Translations under genes and position numbers: made by a program
The notes under the pieces: model-generated
What the model was told of the DNA's origin: nothing
Database searches by the model: none
What the model saw: the letters and a program-made list of their open reading frames with translations, nothing else
Shown here: positions 11,919 through 14,965 of the stretch, piece by piece
How positions within the stretch are numbered: the stretch's first letter is position 1
Layout: each line of letters starts with the position of its first letter
Source: CANKHJ01 sp035556495
GTDB taxonomy: Bacteria > Pseudomonadota > Alphaproteobacteria > Rhizobiales > Xanthobacteraceae
DNA length: 14,965 nucleotides
Reading direction: 5' to 3'
Assembly: GCA_035556495.1 (NCBI GenBank)
Contig: DATMEW010000057.1
Span: forward strand, 1-14,965

Positions 11919-12872
11919 ATGGCGGACCGCCCGCGCGTGATCGCGCTCGAAGAACACTATCTCGACGCGGAGCTGAGAAGCCACTTCCAGGGGGCCGACC
12001 GCATGGGCCCGCCGCCGATCATCAAGGCCATGGAAGATGTCGGCGAACAGCGCATCAAGGCAATGGACGAAGCCGGCGTGGATGTGCAGGTGCTGTCCCA
12101 TGCGGCGCCCTCGACCCAGAAGCTCGACGCCGATTCCGCCGTGGCCATCGCCAAAGGCACGAACGACCGCCTGCGCGATATTTGCAGCAACCATCCGACC
12201 CGCCTCGCCGGCTTCGCCGCGCTGCCGACCGCCGCGCCGGAAGCGGCCGCGGACGAGCTGGAGCGCTGCGTGAACAAGCTCGGCTTCAAGGGCGCGATGA
12301 TCCATGGCCTGACCAACGGCGAGTTCATCGACCTGCCGAAATACTGGCCGATCTTCGCCCGCGCCGAGGCGCTGGACGTACCGATCTATCTGCATCCCGC
12401 GCTGCCCGACGAAGCCGTGGTCGGGCGCTATTATCAGGACTATGCCAAGGACTTTCCCGGCATTCTCACCGCCGGCTGGGGCTTCACGGTGGAAACAGCG
12501 ACCGCCGGCATCCGCATGGTGCTGAGCGGCGTGTTCAAGAAGCATCCGAAACTGAAGATCATCCTCGGCCATCTCGGCGAAGGTCTGCCGTTCCTGCTGT
12601 GGCGGATGGACCAGACCTTCTCGCGCGACGGCCGCGTGGACTTCCGCCACGAATTCTCCAGCCACTTCTACCTGACCACCAGCGGCAACTTCTCCAATCC
12701 CGCTCTGCTCTGCTCGGTGATGGAGATGGGGATCGACCGCATCCTGTTCTCGGTCGATTATCCCTTCGTGGACCAGAAGCCGGCCACCGAATGGATGAAG
12801 ACCGTGCCGCTCTGCCAGGAGGACCGCGTCAAGATCCTCAGCGGCAACGCCGAGAAACTGCTGAAGATGTGA
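11919..12872 (+). CDS. Amidohydrolase-family nonoxidative decarboxylase, gamma-resorcylate decarboxylase-like
   Basis: Cytoplasmic TIM-barrel metalloenzyme of 317 residues (Amidohydro_2, ACMSD-like). The whole chain follows gamma-resorcylate (2,6-dihydroxybenzoate) decarboxylase as I remember it: ALEEH (Glu11, His13), CVNKLGFKGAMIHG, VPIYLHP (His159), IILGHLGEGLPFLLWRMD (His218, Glu221), TTSGNF and DRILFSVDYPF (Asp280). These residues correspond to that enzyme's metal ligands and catalytic His/Glu/Asp, so the active site looks complete. Family members remove or add CO2 on hydroxylated aromatic or heteroaromatic acids; the substrate here cannot be fixed. GGAGG lies 8 nt upstream of the ATG, inside the end of an intergenic repeat. 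It is divergent from the cupin gene, and a Cys-rich protein gene follows 35 bp downstream. Confidence 0.9.
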   Translation: MADRPRVIALEEHYLDAELRSHFQGADRMGPPPIIKAMEDVGEQRIKAMDEAGVDVQVLSHAAPSTQKLDADSAVAIAKGTNDRLRDICSNHPTRLAGFAALPTAAPEAAADELERCVNKLGFKGAMIHGLTNGEFIDLPKYWPIFARAEALDVPIYLHPALPDEAVVGRYYQDYAKDFPGILTAGWGFTVETATAGIRMVLSGVFKKHPKLKIILGHLGEGLPFLLWRMDQTFSRDGRVDFRHEFSSHFYLTTSGNFSNPALLCSVMEMGIDRILFSVDYPFVDQKPATEWMKTVPLCQEDRVKILSGNAEKLLKM

Positions 12873-12907
12873 CGACCGAAGTTCGGGGCCCGGCCGGAGA
12901 CAAGCAG

Positions 12908-13462
12908 ATGTCACGCGAGATCATGACGCGCTGCATGAACATTGCGGCCGGGCTGTTCGTCGTTTGGGCGGCCTGGCTCCCGGCCGCACAGGCCCAGCCT
13001 ACCGCCGTCTCGACGGCTGCTCTCGAAGCGGAGGTTGAAAAGGCGCGGCAAGTCTGTGCTGATCACCGTATCTTTTCAGCGCACCAGAACTGTGAATGCA
13101 TCGGCGAAAAGTTTCGCGAAGCCAGACTGAAGGCAGGCCCCCAGCAAAGCCTCAATAACATCATAAACTCTATCGGCACACTGTGTCCCGACAAGGCGTC
13201 CATCACGGCCTATCGATACAAACTATGCCTGAAGAACGCCGCCTTTTCGTATCGGGATTTCCCGCGTGAACGCCATGAGACGTTCTGCACCTGTGTCTCG
13301 CAGGACTATGCCAAGCGATATATGGCAGCACCGATCAACTCCATCAGAAGCCAGACCTCTATGAATGTTCAGGCTCAAGTGGCGTGTGGCAGCGGACAGT
13401 TCCTTCGCGAGCGCGGGGAGATGCGAAAGAAGCGGCTCGAAGAGCAGAAATCACGTCTCTGA
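12908..13462 (+). CDS. Secreted Cys-rich protein with an internal CxC repeat, function unknown
   Basis: A 184-residue protein with a signal peptide (hydrophobic 10-27, cleavage near AAQAQ, residue 29-30), so probably periplasmic. I do not recognise the family. The mature part has eight cysteines in two similar blocks: Cys50-x11-Cys62-x-Cys64-x28-Cys93 and Cys107-x19-Cys127-x-Cys129-x30-Cys160, suggesting an internal duplication and up to four disulfides. The C-terminus is highly charged (GEMRKKRLEEQKSRL). GGAGA lies 7 nt before the ATG. Counted lines of this gene are 48-50 % G+C, against about 70 % in the genes on either side, a sign of separate origin or relaxed constraint. It lies 35 bp after the amidohydrolase, but a functional link is doubtful. 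Confidence 0.85.
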   Translation: MSREIMTRCMNIAAGLFVVWAAWLPAAQAQPTAVSTAALEAEVEKARQVCADHRIFSAHQNCECIGEKFREARLKAGPQQSLNNIINSIGTLCPDKASITAYRYKLCLKNAAFSYRDFPRERHETFCTCVSQDYAKRYMAAPINSIRSQTSMNVQAQVACGSGQFLRERGEMRKKRLEEQKSRL

Positions 13463-13507
13463 CGACCCGCGCCCGGCGGAATGCGGTTCAGAATCGGGGC
13501 ACCGGGC

Positions 13508-13582
13508 TGGCTGGGGCGCCTGGATTCGAACCAGGGAATGGCGGAATCAAAATCCGCTGCCTTACCACTTGGCTACGCCCCA
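13508..13582 (-). tRNA. tRNA-Gln (anticodon UUG), 3' CCA encoded
   Basis: A complete 75-nt cloverleaf on the minus strand. The acceptor arms TGGGGCG and CGCCCCA pair, followed by discriminator G and an encoded CCA. The D arm is TAGCCAAGTGGTAAGGC, the anticodon arm is GCGGA-TTTTGAT-TCCGC with anticodon TTG, and the T arm contains GGTTCGAATCC. The body closely follows bacterial tRNA-Gln. It reads towards the Cys-rich protein gene, ending 45 bp from that gene's stop. Confidence 0.97.
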
Positions 13583-13832
13583 ACAGCCGCTCGCATGTCC
13601 AGAATGCGCCGCTGCGCAGGGCATGGAGAATGACGCGCCGCGGCAAAAGCGGGCGCGCGCGGGACCATAACGGCGGATTTCGGCCGGATCAACGGGCGTT
13701 TTGCGGCGCGTTTTCCGGCGTGCCGGCCGGCCGCGATGCTGTATTCTCACCGGCATAATCGCGCCACGCCCTGCCCGACAGCCGCCCGCACGATCGTGGC
13801 GCACCGGACAGCCTCCCTCCGGAGTCCGCCAC

Positions 13833-14965
13833 ATGACCTTCCGGCCGCCGCTCGACGACATGCTGTTCTGCCTCCGCCAGACCCGCGCTCTCGCCGGTGC
13901 GCAGCACGCGGACGGAAACGACAGCGATGTCACCGAAGCCGTGCTCGCCGAGGCGGCGCGCTTCGCGCAGGAGGTCATCGCGCCATTGAACCGCGTCGGA
14001 GACATCCATGGCGCAACGCTCGCGAATGGTGTGGTGACGACACCGCCGGGCTGGCGGGACGCCTATCGCGCGTGGACGGAAGCCGGCTGGAACGGCCTCG
14101 CCGCGCCGGAGGCATGGGGCGGCCAGGACCTGCCGCGTGCGCTCAATGCCGCCTGCACGGAGATGTGGAACGGCGCCTCACTTGCCTTCGGCCTCGCGCC
14201 GATCCTGACCATGGGCGCCATCGAGGCGCTGACGGCCCATGGCAGCGATGTGTTGAAACAGGCTTATCTGCCCAGGCTCGTCTCCGGCGCATGGACCGGC
14301 ACCATGCTGCTGACCGAGCCGCAGGCGGGCTCCGATGTCGGCGCTTTGCGCACCCGCGCCGAACGCGCCGGCGATGGAAGCTATCGCCTCACCGGCCAGA
14401 AGATCTTCATCACCTATGGCGACCACGACCTCACCGACAACATCGTCCATCTCGTGCTCGCCCGCCTGCCGGACGCCCCCGCCGGCACGCGCGGCATCTC
14501 GCTGTTCCTCGTGCCGAAATTCCTGCCCGATGCGGAGGGCCGGCCGGGCGCGCGCAACGACATTCACGTTCATTCGCTGGAACACAAACTCGGCATCCAC
14601 GGCTCGCCGACCTGCACCATGGTGCTGGGCGACGACGGCGGCGCGACCGGCTTCCTGATCGGCGAGGAACATCGCGGCATGGCCTGCATGTTCACAATGA
14701 TGAATCAGGCCCGCCTCGCTGTCGGCCTTCAGGGCGTCGCCATCGCCGAGCGCGCGACGCAACAGGCACTGGCTTTCGCAGGCGAACGCAAACAGGGCCG
14801 CGCACCTGACGGCACGACACCGGCCCCGATCATCGCGCATCCGGACGTGCGGCGGATGCTGCTGACCATGCAGGCGCTCACCCGCGCCGCCCGCGCCATC
14901 TGCTATGCCACCGCCGCGGCGCTCGACCGCGCCGCCACCGATCCGGACGCGGAGGCGCTCGCGTC
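13833..14965 (+). CDS. Acyl-CoA dehydrogenase family protein (3' end outside window)
   Basis: The first 377 codons of a flavin-dependent acyl-CoA dehydrogenase; the frame is open to the window end. The opening FRPPLDDMLFCLRQ resembles the short N-terminal extension (PF12418 type) of the longer dehydrogenases of about 590 residues, which include methylmercaptopropionyl-CoA dehydrogenase DmdC. LLTEPQAGSDVGAL is the flavin/substrate signature, followed by GQKIFITYGDHDLTDNIVHL, GTRGISLFLVPKF and HKLGIHGSPTC, all typical of that branch. The catalytic glutamate should lie beyond the cut. GGAG (13821-13824) lies 8 nt upstream of the ATG. It may oxidise an acyl-CoA in beta-oxidation or ring-fission product degradation; DmdC identity is not supported by neighbours. 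Confidence 0.92.
   Translation, partial: MTFRPPLDDMLFCLRQTRALAGAQHADGNDSDVTEAVLAEAARFAQEVIAPLNRVGDIHGATLANGVVTTPPGWRDAYRAWTEAGWNGLAAPEAWGGQDLPRALNAACTEMWNGASLAFGLAPILTMGAIEALTAHGSDVLKQAYLPRLVSGAWTGTMLLTEPQAGSDVGALRTRAERAGDGSYRLTGQKIFITYGDHDLTDNIVHLVLARLPDAPAGTRGISLFLVPKFLPDAEGRPGARNDIHVHSLEHKLGIHGSPTCTMVLGDDGGATGFLIGEEHRGMACMFTMMNQARLAVGLQGVAIAERATQQALAFAGERKQGRAPDGTTPAPIIAHPDVRRMLLTMQALTRAARAICYATAAALDRAATDPDAEALA

Noticed and set aside
11801..12907. Long N-terminal extension of the Cys-rich protein frame
   Set aside because: It overlaps the amidohydrolase in another frame; a signal peptide and ribosome-binding site place the start at 12908.
11709..12914. Long N-terminal extension of the cupin reading frame
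   Set aside because: It is antisense to the amidohydrolase; the ribosome-binding site and the protein-like sequence begin at 11708.
13365..13758. Plus-strand open frames running through the tRNA
   Set aside because: They translate the antisense of tRNA-Gln; no ribosome-binding site or domain.
13754..13759. CATAAT as a -10 box for the acyl-CoA dehydrogenase gene
   Set aside because: No -35-like hexamer lies 16-18 bp upstream; the match alone is too weak.

Overview
This window is GC-rich (mostly 65-70 % G+C by local counts) and tightly packed with genes, and it looks like an alphaproteobacterial chromosome. A Hyphomicrobiales member near Bradyrhizobium/Rhodopseudomonas is my best guess. The reasons are the gene content (a Bug/TctC binding protein, a CoxL-like molybdenum hydroxylase, taurine/nitrate-type ABC genes), a small protein resembling one I remember from that group, and degenerate intergenic repeats of a type common there. 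The species cannot be fixed from this window.

Layout. (1) 114-1275, minus strand: an Rrf2-type regulator overlapping a SAM methyltransferase by 8 bp, with a perfect 12-bp palindrome on the regulator's promoter. (2) 1446-2432, minus: a secreted Bug/TctC solute-binding protein with no TctA/TctB partners, followed by a hairpin terminator. (3) 2639-2929, plus: a small cytoplasmic protein of unknown function. (4) 2944-5340, minus: a CoxL/xanthine-dehydrogenase-type molybdopterin subunit without its FeS and FAD subunits. (5) 5474-11019, plus: a probable five-gene operon of a UbiD-type prFMN decarboxylase, two tandem paralogous periplasmic binding proteins (68 % identical over 320 aligned residues by hand count), an ABC ATPase and an ABC permease, closed by a textbook intrinsic terminator. 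(6) 11154-11708, minus: a cupin protein, divergent from (7) 11919-12872, plus: an amidohydrolase resembling gamma-resorcylate decarboxylase. (8) 12908-13462, plus: a secreted Cys-rich protein of unknown function with distinctly lower G+C. (9) 13508-13582, minus: tRNA-Gln(UUG). (10) 13833 to the window end, plus: an acyl-CoA dehydrogenase cut by the boundary.

How it may work together (inference). Regions 2-7 look like an uptake-and-catabolism locus for an aromatic or heteroaromatic carboxylic acid. Binding proteins (one Bug, two ABC type) capture the acid and the ABC transporter imports it. A Mo-hydroxylase subunit would hydroxylate the ring, two unrelated decarboxylases (prFMN-dependent UbiD and metal-dependent amidohydrolase) would remove carboxylates, and a cupin may act as a small metalloenzyme. 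No substrate is proven. The main points of interest are the decarboxylase-transporter operon with duplicated binding proteins, the orphan Mo-hydroxylase subunit, the Cys-rich internally repeated protein, and several inverted or direct repeats at control positions. There is no gene-free stretch over 300 bp; the longest gap is about 250 bp, between the tRNA and the acyl-CoA dehydrogenase. I see no CRISPR array, transposase or integrase.
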